A DNA stretch of 64,000 bases, taken from assembly GCF_000514815.1 (NCBI RefSeq), contig NZ_AZWQ01000008.1:238403-302402 (forward strand). Reading direction: 5' to 3'. Below the pieces are notes generated by a model, which made no database searches, was not told where the DNA came from, and saw only the letters and a program-made list of their open reading frames with translations. Shown here piece by piece: positions 46,185 through 56,241 of the stretch. The position numbers and the translations under genes were made by a program. How positions within the stretch are numbered: position 1 is the stretch's first letter; every line of letters begins with the position of its first letter. This DNA comes from Salinispora fenicalii (GTDB lineage Bacteria > Actinomycetota > Actinomycetes > Mycobacteriales > Micromonosporaceae).

Positions 46185-46679
46185 TCAGTCGATCAATGCG
46201 CTGAGCAGGGACTCCTGCAAATAGCCCAGGTACGCGTAGACCGATAGTTGGAACATCCGGCTGGACCCGGGGTCCGTGGCGACCGCGTCGTCGAGCTCCG
46301 CGCCGAGATCGGTGCTGTCCCGGATCTCCAGCCGGACGCCCATCGCCAGCCGGGCGTCGTTGAGCGCCCGCAGCCACGCCTCGGCCGCCTCGTTGTCGAG
46401 CCGGACCTCACCACCGGTGTCGTCGGGCAGCGCCGCAAGAATCGCGCCGGCCTGGTCGATCTTCGCCGTCTTCAGGTCGCCCTCGGTGTACTGGCGAAAC
46501 TCGGCGGCGTCCGCCGCGTCGTCCGGGTAGACCTCTGGGAAGAGCCGCACGACCACCGGGTCGGCGTGGTCGAACGCGTCGGTGAGCAGGCCGACCACCT
46601 CAGTGGCGACCTTCCGCAGGACCCGCACCTCGTCTACCGCGAAGGTGGCCACGTAGTGGCCACTACAGCGCTGGAACAT
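46185..46679 (-). CDS. DUF2017 protein
   Basis: 164 residues from ATG 46679; GTG 46685 overlapping the clpS stop (GTGA) is an alternative. The mostly helical product (LRKVATEVVGLLTDAF, AEAWLRALNDARLAMGVRLE, YLGYLQESLLSAL) matches the actinobacterial DUF2017 family, which nearly always follows clpS and precedes mec. The function is unknown; the conserved neighbourhood suggests a link to Clp proteolysis. Confidence 0.9.
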   Translation of the reverse strand: MFQRCSGHYVATFAVDEVRVLRKVATEVVGLLTDAFDHADPVVVRLFPEVYPDDAADAAEFRQYTEGDLKTAKIDQAGAILAALPDDTGGEVRLDNEAAEAWLRALNDARLAMGVRLEIRDSTDLGAELDDAVATDPGSSRMFQLSVYAYLGYLQESLLSALID

Positions 46680-46681
46680 GC

Positions 46682-46972
46682 TCACGCCCGATCCACCGTC
46701 GCCCACAGCCCGTACGCGTGCAGTTGCGACGCGTCGTGCTCCATCCGTTCCCGGGTACCGCTGGAGACGACCGCCTTGCCCTTGTGGTGAACGTCCAGCA
46801 TGAGCTGTTCGGCCCGCCCCCGGCTGTAGCCGAACAACTTCTGAAAGACCCAGGTCACGTACGCCATCAGGTTGACCGGGTCGTCCCATACGATCGTCAC
46901 CCACGGCCGGTCGGGCGCCGGCACCTGGTCGGTGTCCGACGTCTCGAGTGGTGCAACCTGTGGAGCCGCCAT
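46682..46972 (-). CDS. clpS: ATP-dependent Clp protease adaptor ClpS
   Basis: 96 residues from ATG 46972, preceded by GGGGG. ClpS core: [20 protein letters not shown] (the Asp-Asp and Met of the N-degron pocket), [18 protein letters not shown], and [13 protein letters not shown]. It delivers N-end-rule substrates to ClpAP/ClpCP. It is translationally linked to DUF2017. Confidence 0.96.
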   Translation of the reverse strand: MAAPQVAPLETSDTDQVPAPDRPWVTIVWDDPVNLMAYVTWVFQKLFGYSRGRAEQLMLDVHHKGKAVVSSGTRERMEHDASQLHAYGLWATVDRA

Positions 46973-47040
46973 GCCCCCATCGTGCCACCGGATCCGCCGA
47001 ATCGAGGAACCGGAACCTCGACCGGTCACCGACCGACGCG

Positions 47041-47064
47041 GTCACGGGCGCAACAGCCCGTGAC
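47041..47064. other. Stem-loop between divergent clpS and pncB
   Basis: GTCACGGGC pairs with GCCCGTGAC across a 6-nt loop. It lies upstream of both genes, so it is more likely an operator or chance structure than a terminator. Confidence 0.35.
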
Positions 47065-47139
47065 AAGGTGACGGCCGGCACCACGAATGTTCCTGGGCCA
47101 GGAGGGCGTGGATCGCGTGGGAACTCTAGGCTGATCCGG

Positions 47140-48426
47140 GTGAGCACCCTGGGCCCCGCGTTGCTGACCGACCACTACGAGCTGACCATGGTCCGCGCCG
47201 CGCTGCGAGACGGCACCGCCGACCGCCGCTGCGTGTTCGAGGTGTTCAGCCGGCGGCTACCGACCGGTCGCCGCTACGGTGTCGTGGCAGGTACCGGCCG
47301 ACTGGTGGAGCTGATCCGAAACTTCCGCTTCGACGCGGACGAGGTGGACTTCCTCCGGCGAACCGGGGTGGTCGACGACGCCACCGCGCAGTGGCTCACC
47401 ACCTACCGCTTCACCGGCGACATCGACGGCTACGCCGAGGGGGAGCTCTTCTTCCCCGGATCGCCGATCCTCACCGTCTCGGGCACGTTCGCCGAGTGCG
47501 TCGTACTGGAGACGCTGGTGCTGTCGGTGCTCAACCACGACTGCGCCACCGCGGCGGCAGCCACCCGGATGGTCACCGCCGCCCGCGGACGCGCCCTGAT
47601 CGAGATGGGCTCCCGCCGCACCCACGAGGAGGCGGCGGTAGCGACGGCCCGCGCGGCCTACCTGGCCGGCTTCCGGTTCACCTCCAACCTGGCCGCCGGC
47701 GAGCGCTACGGCATCCCCACCGCCGGCACCGCCGCGCACGCGTTCACCCTGCTGCACGAGGATGAGCGGACGGCATTCGCCTCCCAGGTAGCCACGCTGG
47801 GCAAGGACACCACCCTGCTGGTCGACACGTACGACATCAGCCAGGGCATCCGGAACGCCATCGCGGTGGCCGGGCCGGACCTGCGGGCGATCCGGATCGA
47901 CTCCGGCGACCTGGCGGTCATGGCGCAGCAGTCCCGTGACCTGCTCGACTCCCTCGGCGCCACCGAAACGAAGATCATTGTCTCCGGGGACCTCGACGAG
48001 TACGCCATCGCCGCGCTCGCCGCCGAACCAGTGGACATGTACGGCGCGGGCACCGCCGTCGTCACCGGCTCCGGCGCACCGACCGCCAGCCTGGTGTACA
48101 AGCTCGTCGAAGTCGAGGGGCGCCCGGTGGTCAAACGCTCCGAACAGAAGGCCACCATCGGGGGCCGCAAGGTGGCGGTCCGCCGGCACAAGCCGACCGG
48201 CACCGCCACCGAAGAGGTGATCGTGCCGCAGGGCGTGCCGGAGCGGCAGCCCAACGACCGGCTGCTGCAACGCACCTACCTCGCGGGGGGTGCGGTGACG
48301 GCGCAGCCGACGCTGGACGAATCGCGGGAGCACCTGCGACAGTGCCTGATCTCGATCCCCTGGGAAGGATTGAAGCTCTCCGCCGGCGACCCGGCCATCC
48401 CGGTCACGGTCGTACCGGCCGACTGA
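47140..48426 (+). CDS. pncB: Nicotinate phosphoribosyltransferase
   Basis: 428 residues. GTG 47140 lies 7 nt after TAGGCT (47127-47132), suggesting a leaderless mRNA. Hallmarks: LLTDHYELTM, GSRRTHEEAA (PRPP-contact segment), DTYDISQGIRNA, IRIDSGDL and IIVSGDLDEY. It makes nicotinate mononucleotide for NAD salvage. Eleven bases separate it from pncA, so the two enzymes (deamidation then phosphoribosylation) form a salvage operon. Confidence 0.96.
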   Translation: MSTLGPALLTDHYELTMVRAALRDGTADRRCVFEVFSRRLPTGRRYGVVAGTGRLVELIRNFRFDADEVDFLRRTGVVDDATAQWLTTYRFTGDIDGYAEGELFFPGSPILTVSGTFAECVVLETLVLSVLNHDCATAAAATRMVTAARGRALIEMGSRRTHEEAAVATARAAYLAGFRFTSNLAAGERYGIPTAGTAAHAFTLLHEDERTAFASQVATLGKDTTLLVDTYDISQGIRNAIAVAGPDLRAIRIDSGDLAVMAQQSRDLLDSLGATETKIIVSGDLDEYAIAALAAEPVDMYGAGTAVVTGSGAPTASLVYKLVEVEGRPVVKRSEQKATIGGRKVAVRRHKPTGTATEEVIVPQGVPERQPNDRLLQRTYLAGGAVTAQPTLDESREHLRQCLISIPWEGLKLSAGDPAIPVTVVPAD

Positions 48427-48437
48427 AGGGGCAGCAC

Positions 48438-49019
48438 ATGGGCAACGCTTTGATCATTGTGGACGTGCAGAACGACTTCTGCGAGGGCGGCTCGCTCGCC
48501 GTCGGCGGCGGCGCCAGCGTCGCGGCCGGGGTCAGCCAGCTCCTCGCCGCCGAGCCGAACCGTTGGGACCACGTGGTGGCGACGAAGGATTACCACATCG
48601 ATCCCGGGGCACACTTCGGCGATCCGCCGGACTTCGTCGACTCGTGGCCCCCGCACTGCGTAGTGGGGACGCCCGGCTCGGAGTTCCACCCCGACCTGGC
48701 CACCGATCACATCGAGGTGATCTTCCACAAGGGCGAGCACGCCGCTGCGTACTCCGGTTTCGAGGGGCACACGGACCAAGGCGAGTGCCTGGCCGACTGG
48801 CTCCGGCGGCACGGGGTTGACCAGGTGGAGATCGTCGGGCTCGCCACCGACTTCTGTGTCCGGGCCACCGCCCTGGACGCCGCCGAGGAGGGGTTCCAGA
48901 CCACCGTTCGACTGGACCTGACCGCCGCCATCGGGCCCGAAACGGCCGACGAGGCGCTACGGGCGTTCGCCGACGCCGGGATCAGCACCCAGGGAACGCC
49001 TGTGATCAGGACCGCATGA
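48438..49019 (+). CDS. pncA: Nicotinamidase
   Basis: 193 residues; ATG with GAAGGGG upstream. Catalytic triad Asp (VDVQNDF, ~9), Lys (ATKDYHID) and Cys (LATDFCVRAT, ~137); the Asp-His-His metal site is in DYHIDPGAHF. It converts nicotinamide to nicotinate for PncB, and activates pyrazinamide in mycobacteria. Confidence 0.96.
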   Translation: MGNALIIVDVQNDFCEGGSLAVGGGASVAAGVSQLLAAEPNRWDHVVATKDYHIDPGAHFGDPPDFVDSWPPHCVVGTPGSEFHPDLATDHIEVIFHKGEHAAAYSGFEGHTDQGECLADWLRRHGVDQVEIVGLATDFCVRATALDAAEEGFQTTVRLDLTAAIGPETADEALRAFADAGISTQGTPVIRTA

Positions 49020-49084
49020 GCCAGTAACACGTTGGTGAACACCGGCCACGCGGGCAAGGATGTCCCCCGGAGGTACGGACCGAC

Positions 49085-50302
49085 GTGAACCTGAAGCCTT
49101 ACCGGGCGGCGCTCGCCCTGCCCGGTCTCCGGGCCCTACTGATCGTGGCGGTGCTAGCCCGGATCCCGCTCACCACGATCGGTCTGACCCTGACGTTCTA
49201 CGTCGTCCAGGACCTCGACCGGGGATACGCCGCCGCCGGACTGGTCGGCGCCGCGATCACCGTCGGCGCTGCCTTCGGCGGCCCACTGCTGGGCCGCCTG
49301 ATCGACCGGCGCGGCCTGCGGCCGGTGCTGGTGTTGACCGCCGTCGCCGAAGCGGTGTTCTGGTCCACCGCGCCGCTGCTGCCGTACGCGCTGCTGCTGC
49401 CCGCCGCCTTCCTCGCCGGCTCGCTGGCGCTGCCGATCTTCGCGGTGGTCCGCCAGTCCATCGCGGCCATCGTGCCGGCGGAGAAACGCCGGCCCGCGTA
49501 CGCGCTGGATTCGGTGTCGGTGGAGTTGGCCTTCATGATCGGGCCGGTCCTGGCCACCCTCGCCGTCACCACCATCTCCGCCCGAACCACGCTGTACCTG
49601 GTGGGCGCCACCATCGTCGCCGCCGGCATCGGGCTCTTCCTGCTCAACCCGCCGGTCCGGGGCGCCAGCGAGGCCGCCGGCCCACGACGTAAGGTGCCGC
49701 GGCGGGAGTGGCTCACCGCCCGGATGGTCGCTGTGCTGGCGGTCAGCGCCGCCGCCACCGTGGTGCTGGGCGGCACCGACGTGGCCGTGATCGCGGTCCT
49801 GCGCGACAACGGCGATGTGGGCTTCACCGGCGTCGTGCTGGGCATCTGGGCGCTCGCCTCGCTGATCGGCGGCTTCGCCTACGGCGCGATCACCCGGTCC
49901 CCGTCTCCGCTGGTGCTGCTGGCGGCGCTGGGCATCGCCACGATCCCGGTCGGGCTGGCCGGAGCGAACTGGTGGCTGCTCAGCCTGGTGCTGATCCCCG
50001 CCGGCCTGCTCTGCGCCCCCACCATCGCCTCCACCTCGGACGCGGCGAGTCGCCTGGCACCCGCGGACGCCCGCGGTGAGGTGATGGGGCTGCACGGCTC
50101 CGCCATCACCGTCGGCGTCGCGGTCGGCGCCCCGCTGGCCGGAGCCGTCATCGACGCGTCGGCGCCAGCCTGGGGCTTCGCCGTAACCGGCGCGGTCGGC
50201 GCCCTGGTGGCGCTGGCGGTGCTCCCGGTGCAGCTGCGCCACCGCCGGGAAGCCGAAGCATCGACCCCCGCTCCTACGCCCGAGCTGACCCACGCTGCTT
50301 GA
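49085..50302 (+). CDS. MFS transporter
   Basis: 405 residues with about twelve hydrophobic helices; GTG 49085 follows GGAGG. The loop 2-3 motif GGPLLGRLIDRRGLRPVL is the MFS signature. No substrate clue beyond family resemblance to small-molecule exporters (YbfB/drug-efflux type). It follows pncBA by 65 nt and may be co-transcribed with it. Confidence 0.85.
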   Translation: MNLKPYRAALALPGLRALLIVAVLARIPLTTIGLTLTFYVVQDLDRGYAAAGLVGAAITVGAAFGGPLLGRLIDRRGLRPVLVLTAVAEAVFWSTAPLLPYALLLPAAFLAGSLALPIFAVVRQSIAAIVPAEKRRPAYALDSVSVELAFMIGPVLATLAVTTISARTTLYLVGATIVAAGIGLFLLNPPVRGASEAAGPRRKVPRREWLTARMVAVLAVSAAATVVLGGTDVAVIAVLRDNGDVGFTGVVLGIWALASLIGGFAYGAITRSPSPLVLLAALGIATIPVGLAGANWWLLSLVLIPAGLLCAPTIASTSDAASRLAPADARGEVMGLHGSAITVGVAVGAPLAGAVIDASAPAWGFAVTGAVGALVALAVLPVQLRHRREAEASTPAPTPELTHAA

Positions 50303-50339
50303 GCCACCGGTGATCATCCCGGCGGCACAAAGCCGGCAG

Positions 50340-50418
50340 GGAGGGGACGCCGGGGGCGCCGGTTACCGCACCGGTAGGAGGGGACGCCGGCTACCGCACC
50401 GGTAGGAGGGGACGCCGG
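50340..50418. repeat. GGAGGGGACGCCGG direct repeats
   Basis: Three perfect 14-bp copies spaced 37 and 28 bp, with CTACCGCACCGGTA-like sequence between. They may come from slippage; no protein-binding role is evident. Confidence 0.7.
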
Positions 50419-50540
50419 CGGCGCCGGTGGCCGCACTGGTGGGGCTACCGGGGGCGGGGTTCATCACCGGCTACTGATGAGACCGCGACCGGTGTGGTGA
50501 TCCGGCAGCCACTGGTGGTGGGGCGGTCTGGTCCGAAACC

Positions 50541-50586
50541 AACGACGGGCGCCGCTCCAGATGTTCCTGGAGCGGCGCCCGTCGTT
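50541..50586. terminator. Very strong terminator downstream of ctaD
   Basis: A perfect 20-bp stem, AACGACGGGCGCCGCTCCAG against CTGGAGCGGCGCCCGTCGTT, with a 6-nt loop, located 20 nt after the ctaD stop and facing the MFS gene. Confidence 0.85.
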
Positions 50587-50605
50587 GGCGCGTGTAGGTG
50601 CAGCG

Positions 50606-52363
50606 TCAGTGGCGGTCGCGGTCGCTCGCCACGTCCTCCTGGTAGCTGGCACCACCGTCGGCTTCGCTGGTCAGCGGCTTGGCCCCACCCTCCGGCGGGC
50701 CAACCAGCGACTGACCGGCGGCCAGCTCGGGGAACTTGTAGTCGAACGCGGGCCGCTCGGAACGGATCCGCGGCATCCGGTCGAAGTTCCGCAGCGGCGG
50801 CGGCGAGCTGGTCGCCCACTCCAACGAGTTGCCGTGCCCCCACGGGTCCTCGACCTCGACCACCGGACCCGACTTGTACGACTTCCAGCAGTTGTAGATG
50901 AACGGCAACGTCGAGATACCGGTGATGAACGCACCGATGGTGGAGATCATGTTCAGCGTCGTGAAGCCGTCAATGACCTGGTAGTCGGCGTACCGCCGGG
51001 GCATGCCCTCGTTACCGAGCCAGTGCTGCACCAGGAAGGTGGTGTGGAAGCCGACCATGGTCAGCCAGAAGTGCACCCGGGCCAGCCGCTCGTCGAGCAT
51101 CCGGCCGAACATCTTCGGGAACCAGAAGTAGATGCCGGCGAAGACGGCGAAGACGATCGTGCCGAAGAGCACGTAGTGGAAGTGGGCCACCACGAAGTAC
51201 GAGTCGGAGACGTGGAAGTCCAGCGGCGGGCTGGCCAGCAGCACCCCGGTGAGACCACCGAAGAGGAAGGTGACCAGGAAGCCGACCGAGAAGAGCATCG
51301 GTGACTCGAAGCTGATCTGCCCCCGCCACATGGTGCCGATCCAGTTGAAGAACTTCATCCCGGTGGGGACGGCGATGAGGAAGCTCAGGAAGCTGAAGAA
51401 GGGCAGCAGCACCTGGCCGGTGGCGAACATGTGGTGCGCCCAGACGCTCATCGACAGGGCGGCGATGGCGACGGTCGCGGCGACCAGGCCCTTGTAGCCG
51501 AAGATCGGCTTGCGGGAGAAGACCGGAATGATCTCGGAGACGATGCCGAAGAACGGCAGCGCGATGATGTACACCTCGGGGTGCCCGAAGAACCAGAAGA
51601 GGTGCTGCCAGAGCAGCGGCCCACCGGTCGCCGGGTCGTACACATGGGCGCCGAGGATGCGGTCGGCGGCGAGCGCGAAGAGCGCGGCGGCCAGCAGCGG
51701 GAAGATCAGCAGCGCCAGCAGGCTGGTGACCAGCATGTTCCAGGTGAAGATCGGCATCCGGAACATGGTCATGCCGGGCGCACGGAGGGTCAGGATCGTG
51801 GTGATCATGTTGACCGAGCCGAGGATCGTGCCCAGACCGGAGATCGCCAGACCGACGACCCACATGTTGGCGCCCACGCCCGGCGAGTGCTCCACGCTGC
51901 TCAGCGGGGTGTAGGCGAACCAGCCGAAGTCAGCAGCGCCACCCGGCGTGATGAAGCCGGCGGTGGTCAGGGTGCCGCCGAAGAGGAAGAGCCAGTAGGC
52001 GAAGCTGTTCAGCCGCGGGAAGGAGACATCCGGGGCGCCGATCTGGATCGGCACGAGGTAGTTGCCGAAGGCGAAGACGATCGGCGTCGCGAAGAACAGC
52101 AGCATGATCGTGCCATGCATCGTGAACAGCTGGTTGAACTGCTCGGGCGACAGGAACTGCAGCCCGGGCCGCGCCAGCTCGGCCCGCATGATCAGGGCCA
52201 TCAGCCCACCGATCATGAAGAACGCGAACGCGGTGACCATGTACATGATCCCGATTTGCTTCGCGTCCGTGGTGCGCAGCAGCCGCGAGAGGGCCGACCC
52301 CTGAACCGGCTCTCGGACCGGCCAGGGCCGGGTCTCGACCGGCTTGGGTGCGACGGTGGTCAC
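50606..52363 (-). CDS. ctaD: Cytochrome c oxidase subunit I (aa3 type)
   Basis: 585 residues from GTG 52363, which lies 7 nt after GGAGG. Twelve helices. Metal ligands: TMHGTIMLL (heme a His), [14 protein letters not shown] (CuB His cross-linked to Tyr), WAHHMF (two CuB His) and [11 protein letters not shown] (heme a3 and heme a His). It is the catalytic subunit of terminal oxidase. The other cta genes are not adjacent. The copper genes at 24423-26844 may serve its assembly. Confidence 0.97.
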   Translation of the reverse strand: MTTVAPKPVETRPWPVREPVQGSALSRLLRTTDAKQIGIMYMVTAFAFFMIGGLMALIMRAELARPGLQFLSPEQFNQLFTMHGTIMLLFFATPIVFAFGNYLVPIQIGAPDVSFPRLNSFAYWLFLFGGTLTTAGFITPGGAADFGWFAYTPLSSVEHSPGVGANMWVVGLAISGLGTILGSVNMITTILTLRAPGMTMFRMPIFTWNMLVTSLLALLIFPLLAAALFALAADRILGAHVYDPATGGPLLWQHLFWFFGHPEVYIIALPFFGIVSEIIPVFSRKPIFGYKGLVAATVAIAALSMSVWAHHMFATGQVLLPFFSFLSFLIAVPTGMKFFNWIGTMWRGQISFESPMLFSVGFLVTFLFGGLTGVLLASPPLDFHVSDSYFVVAHFHYVLFGTIVFAVFAGIYFWFPKMFGRMLDERLARVHFWLTMVGFHTTFLVQHWLGNEGMPRRYADYQVIDGFTTLNMISTIGAFITGISTLPFIYNCWKSYKSGPVVEVEDPWGHGNSLEWATSSPPPLRNFDRMPRIRSERPAFDYKFPELAAGQSLVGPPEGGAKPLTSEADGGASYQEDVASDRDRH

Positions 52364-52536
52364 GAGTGGCCTCCGGTTCTGGGTTGTCCCGCTCGGCACG
52401 CTGTGCGGAAAGCGGCCGTCATCCGCAAGGAGGATAGTCCCCGACAGGCGGCCCGGCTGCGTGGGGTGGCCGGGTACTCTGCCCGGACCCGGGTTGCATG
52501 TCCGTTACCCGCTTCGGGGAGAGCACCCGAGTGGAC

Positions 52537-53646
52537 TCACAGTGGCCCCAGGAGCAGCCGGTAGTGCTCGCCGAAGATGCGCCCACCCCGCCCGCGCAGC
52601 AACGGGTCCCGCAACTCCGGTGAGACGTCCCGGGTCCGGTTGCGGTCCCGGGTCCGGTCCCGCACCCAGCGGGTCCGCGGGCGCCGCCGACTCTCGTACG
52701 CCGTCAGGGCAGCCTCGATGTCACCGGCCGACTTCCGCAGCGACTCGGCGAGCACAACGGCGTCCTCGAGCGCCATCGCGGCACCCTGCGAGAGCGTCGG
52801 TGCGGTGGCGTGCGCGGCGTCCCCGACCAACAGCACCCGACCCCGGTGCCAACGGCCCAGCTCGACCTCCTCGGTCAGGGTGGAGTGCACCTGTTCCAGG
52901 CAGTCCAGCACCTCGGGGATCGGTCCACCGTAGTCGCCGAACAACTCACCGAGCCGGGCCAGCGGGTCGGCCGGCGCGACGGCGCCGGTCTCGTCGGCGT
53001 AGCAGTACAGCCGACCGGGGCCCACCGGAACGAGCAGGAAGCCGGCCCGGTGGCCGAGCAACGCGGTCCACTCGGCTACCGGTGGGCCGTCGCGCACCAC
53101 GGCGCGGTAGACCACCTGACCGGTGGGGCGGGGCGGGCCGCCCAGCGCGGCGAGGGCGCGGACCTCGGATCGCGGACCATCGGCGCCGACCACCAGGTCG
53201 TACTCGGCGGCGTCACCGTCGGCAAAGGTGATGCCAACGGTCGTCGGAAAGAGGTCAACGGCGTCGAGCCCAACTCCGTACCGCACGGCTCCCCCGGCGC
53301 CGGTGAGCAAAACGCGGTGCAGTTCGCTCCAGAGCAACGCCCGGCACTGGCCGACTCCGGACCAGAGCGCGTCGAGGTCGACCTCACAGAGCGGCGCGCT
53401 GGTGGCGTCGCGGAAATACTGTCGGCGGATCACCTGGCCGAGCGGACGGACCGGGCCGTCCAGATCGAGCCGGCGCAGCGCCCGGTCAGCGTTGCCCGGC
53501 AGGTAGAGGCCGCTGTCCACCAGGTCACCGGGGGTGAGCTTGTCGATGAGGTCCGGTCGGAAGCCCGCCAGCTGCAGCGCCCGGGCCACGGCAAGACCGG
53601 CGAGACCCGCACCGACGACGAGGATACGCAGGGGGAAGCCACCCAT
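52537..53646 (-). CDS. FAD-dependent monooxygenase (PHBH-like)
   Basis: 369 residues. FAD motifs: ILVVGAGLAGLAVARALQ (GxGxxG, ~9-26), DLVVGADGPRSEVR (the DG motif) and RVLLVGDAAHATAPTLSQGA (GD motif binding ribityl). These place it in the class A aromatic hydroxylase family (salicylate/tetracycline hydroxylase relatives). The substrate is unknown. An Arg-rich stretch (RTRWVRDRTRDRNRT) near the C-terminus is unusual. Confidence 0.9.
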   Translation of the reverse strand: MGGFPLRILVVGAGLAGLAVARALQLAGFRPDLIDKLTPGDLVDSGLYLPGNADRALRRLDLDGPVRPLGQVIRRQYFRDATSAPLCEVDLDALWSGVGQCRALLWSELHRVLLTGAGGAVRYGVGLDAVDLFPTTVGITFADGDAAEYDLVVGADGPRSEVRALAALGGPPRPTGQVVYRAVVRDGPPVAEWTALLGHRAGFLLVPVGPGRLYCYADETGAVAPADPLARLGELFGDYGGPIPEVLDCLEQVHSTLTEEVELGRWHRGRVLLVGDAAHATAPTLSQGAAMALEDAVVLAESLRKSAGDIEAALTAYESRRRPRTRWVRDRTRDRNRTRDVSPELRDPLLRGRGGRIFGEHYRLLLGPL

Positions 53647-53769
53647 GGTGGTGTACGCCTCCGGGAGGGGTCGGGGGCACGCGTTGGAGGCAAGACATTA
53701 CTTGGAGCAATTGACCCGCACCAGACTCCGGCTGTCGCCGGGCGCCCCGGCAACTCACCCGACCCACCC

Positions 53770-55569
53770 CTAGTCGGTAGTCGGGTCGGTCAGCCGCCAG
53801 GCGGCGTTGATCAAACCAATGTGTGACAGAGCCTGCGGGGTGTTGCCGAGCTGTGCGCCGGTATGCGGGTCGATCTGCTCACTGAGCAACCCGACATCGT
53901 TGGCGTACCCGGCCGCCCGCTCGAACAACGCCGCGGCACGCTCCCGCTCCCCGGCCAGCACCAGGCACTCGACCAGAAGGAAGGTGCAGAGCAGGAAGCC
54001 AGCCGGGTCGGTCTCCCACCGCCGGATCAACCCACCCCCGGCGCCCAGGACCCGCTCCACCACGTCGATCGTGGCCCGCATCCGCGGATCGGTAGCCGGC
54101 AGGAAGCCCACCACCGGCAGGAACAACACGGAGGCGTCCAGCTCATCGGAGCCAAACGCCCCGGTGTACGCGCCGGCCCGCGCACTCCACCCCGAACGCA
54201 GCACGGTGTCCCGGATCTCGTCGCGGATCGCCGCCCAACGGCGGGGGGCCGCCCGCTCACCGAGCCGGGGCGCCAGCGCCACCGCCCGGTCCAACGCCAC
54301 CCAGCAGAGCACCTTCGACGACAGGTAGTGCCGGTCCACGTCCCGGGTCTCCCACATGCCCCGGTCCGGCAACCGCCAGGTCTCGGCGACCTGCTCGGTC
54401 AGCCCGCACACCATCTCGCGCACCTCATAGTCGAGGGGGTCGCCGAGCAGGTGGTGCAGGCGCCACACCGCCGCCACCACCTCACCGGGTACGTCGAGCT
54501 GCCGCTGCCGCCACGCGTCGTTGCCGAACCGCACCGGGCGGCTGTCCGCGTACCCGCGCAGGTGCTCCGCGACGTGCTCGGAGATATCCCGCTCCCCCGC
54601 CAGCCCGAACAGCACCGGCACCGGCTCGGCACCGACCCGGCCGATCGAATGGGCCGCCCAGGTGAACAACCGGGACGCCTCCGCCGGGCAGGCCGCCACC
54701 CAGAGGGCGCGCAGCGTCATCGAGAAGTCACGCAGCCAGGCGTACCGGTAGTCGTAGTTCCGGTCGCCGCCGAGCTCCTCCGGCAGGGAGGTGGTGAGCG
54801 CCGCGGCGACCGCGCCACTGCGGGCATAGGTGAGCCCGGTGAGCACCACCGCGCTGTGCCGCACCAGCTCCGGGTAGCACCCCTGATACCGGTGGGTCTC
54901 CCGGAAGGCCTCCCACGCCTGCACCGTCTCGGCCAGCATGGCCGACGGGTCCAGCCGCACCGACGACGACGCACCGTACGCCGGCCGGTAGCCGGCGGCG
55001 AAGCTGACCGTCTCTCCGGCAGCGACCTCAAACTCGGTCTGCACCCGGTCCGTCCCAGCGCACAGGGTGAGCGAATCCGAGCAGAGCTCCACCACCGTCG
55101 CACCGGCCACGGCCAGCACCGTCCCACCCGGCTGGTCATGCAGGTACGGGGTGAGCAGTCCGTGGTCCGGACGAGGCACGAAGTCCGACGCCAGCCGTAC
55201 CCGCCCGGAGAGCCCCTCGACGCACCGCAGCAACACCGCGGGCGAGTTCAGGCCAAGCTGGTGTCCCCGCGCCCCGCGTTCGGCGGCGAGCGCGTCGGTG
55301 ACCGCGACGCTCCCCTGCGGCGTGTGGTGGACGGTACGTAGCACCAGGGTCTCCGGCCGGTACGCGCGTTCTACCCGCCACCCGGGACGGTCCGCGCCGA
55401 CCGGAGCCAGCCGCCAGTGGCCCGCCTCGGGATCGAGGAGCCGCCCGAAGACCGCAGGAGAGTCGAACCGATCCGGGCACCACCAGTCGATGGAGCCGTT
55501 CCGGCCGACCAGCGCGCCGGAGCGACAGTCGGAGAGGAACCCGTAGTCGGAGATCGTCGGCTGGTCCAC
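53770..55569 (-). CDS. Glycoside hydrolase family 15 (trehalase/glucoamylase)
   Basis: 599 residues from GTG 55569 (VDQPTISDYGFLSD), the usual GH15 N-terminus of actinobacterial trehalases; the frame runs further upstream without family resemblance. N-terminal beta sandwich (~1-230), then the (alpha/alpha)6 barrel with YDYRYAWLRDFSMTL (substrate-binding) and the catalytic Glu region WETRDVDRHYLSSK. Cytoplasmic trehalose hydrolysis is the family's known role in mycobacteria; glucoamylase activity is an alternative. Confidence 0.9.
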   Translation of the reverse strand: MDQPTISDYGFLSDCRSGALVGRNGSIDWWCPDRFDSPAVFGRLLDPEAGHWRLAPVGADRPGWRVERAYRPETLVLRTVHHTPQGSVAVTDALAAERGARGHQLGLNSPAVLLRCVEGLSGRVRLASDFVPRPDHGLLTPYLHDQPGGTVLAVAGATVVELCSDSLTLCAGTDRVQTEFEVAAGETVSFAAGYRPAYGASSSVRLDPSAMLAETVQAWEAFRETHRYQGCYPELVRHSAVVLTGLTYARSGAVAAALTTSLPEELGGDRNYDYRYAWLRDFSMTLRALWVAACPAEASRLFTWAAHSIGRVGAEPVPVLFGLAGERDISEHVAEHLRGYADSRPVRFGNDAWRQRQLDVPGEVVAAVWRLHHLLGDPLDYEVREMVCGLTEQVAETWRLPDRGMWETRDVDRHYLSSKVLCWVALDRAVALAPRLGERAAPRRWAAIRDEIRDTVLRSGWSARAGAYTGAFGSDELDASVLFLPVVGFLPATDPRMRATIDVVERVLGAGGGLIRRWETDPAGFLLCTFLLVECLVLAGERERAAALFERAAGYANDVGLLSEQIDPHTGAQLGNTPQALSHIGLINAAWRLTDPTTD

Positions 55570-55959
55570 CCACCGCGGATACCCCGAACCCGCACGGTCA
55601 GACCGGTTCGGCGCTGCGCCGCCATTCGAGGGGCCAGGCCGCTTCGATGCTGCCCCGCAATTCGCCGCGGGCTCGCCGTTTGCGCCCACGCTGGGCGGGA
55701 AGAGTCTGCCGACCGGCCTTCGGCCTCTCAGCCCGGCCGCATCGCTCCGGTCTCGCCAAGTCCCCGCTGGTGTACCGCCGTACGGCTGCGCTGGTGGGAG
55801 ACGGCCAGAGCGCGGCAACGTACCGACCTGGGTCGGACAGCACCGTGCGCTCGTTGCCCCACCGCCGCCTGCGCAGCGGTGGGGCGCTCGGGTGTAGGGC
55901 CCGGCACCGGGCTGTGCCGGCTCCGGTCCGGCGCCCCGCCGCGCCGAGGGGAGCCCGGG
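55570..55959. other. Intergenic region upstream of the GH15 gene with a hairpin
   Basis: About 390 bp without a supported gene. A hairpin at 55856-55885 (GCCCCACCGC pairing with GCGGTGGGGC) probably terminates the HesB-like gene on the minus strand. Confidence 0.5.
55856..55885 (-). terminator. Hairpin downstream of the HesB-like gene
   Basis: A perfect 10-bp stem with a 10-nt loop lies 74 nt beyond the stop of the HesB-like gene. Confidence 0.5.
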
Positions 55960-56241
55960 TTACGGCTGCTCGGTGAAGCCGAACTGCACGATGCCCTCCT
56001 CGTCGACGGTCACGTCCACCGCGGCGTCTCCGAGCAGCTGGGCCGCGTCCGAGTCGAGGAAGATCCGGGCGCCCTGGTTGTCCACCACCTGGTCACCGGC
56101 GACGGGGCCCTCGACCAGTTGCACCGTGAGCGAGCCCTCCTCTGGATCGGCGGCGATCCGGACCCCGCCGTCATTCGCGACGTCCTGCTGATTGGCGAGG
56201 TCTCGGATCACCAACACGGCGTTGTCGGTCATGGTCAGCAT
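55960..56241 (-). CDS. HesB/IscA-like protein without cysteines
   Basis: 93 residues from ATG 56241, preceded by GAGGAG. Layout follows the HesB/A-type fold: DNAVLVIRDLANQQ, GVRIAADPEEGSLTVQL, FLDSDAAQLLGDAAVDV. The three cysteines that bind the cluster in IscA are all absent, so it cannot carry an Fe-S cluster in the usual way. It is probably an adapted paralogue with another role. Confidence 0.7.
   Translation of the reverse strand: MLTMTDNAVLVIRDLANQQDVANDGGVRIAADPEEGSLTVQLVEGPVAGDQVVDNQGARIFLDSDAAQLLGDAAVDVTVDEEGIVQFGFTEQP

Larger units (their letters stand above)
50303..50605. other. Intergenic region with direct repeats
   Basis: No gene. It holds three copies of GGAGGGGACGCCGG (50340-50353, 50377-50390, 50405-50418) with variants of TACCGCACCGGTA between them, then the ctaD terminator. 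Confidence 0.7.
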
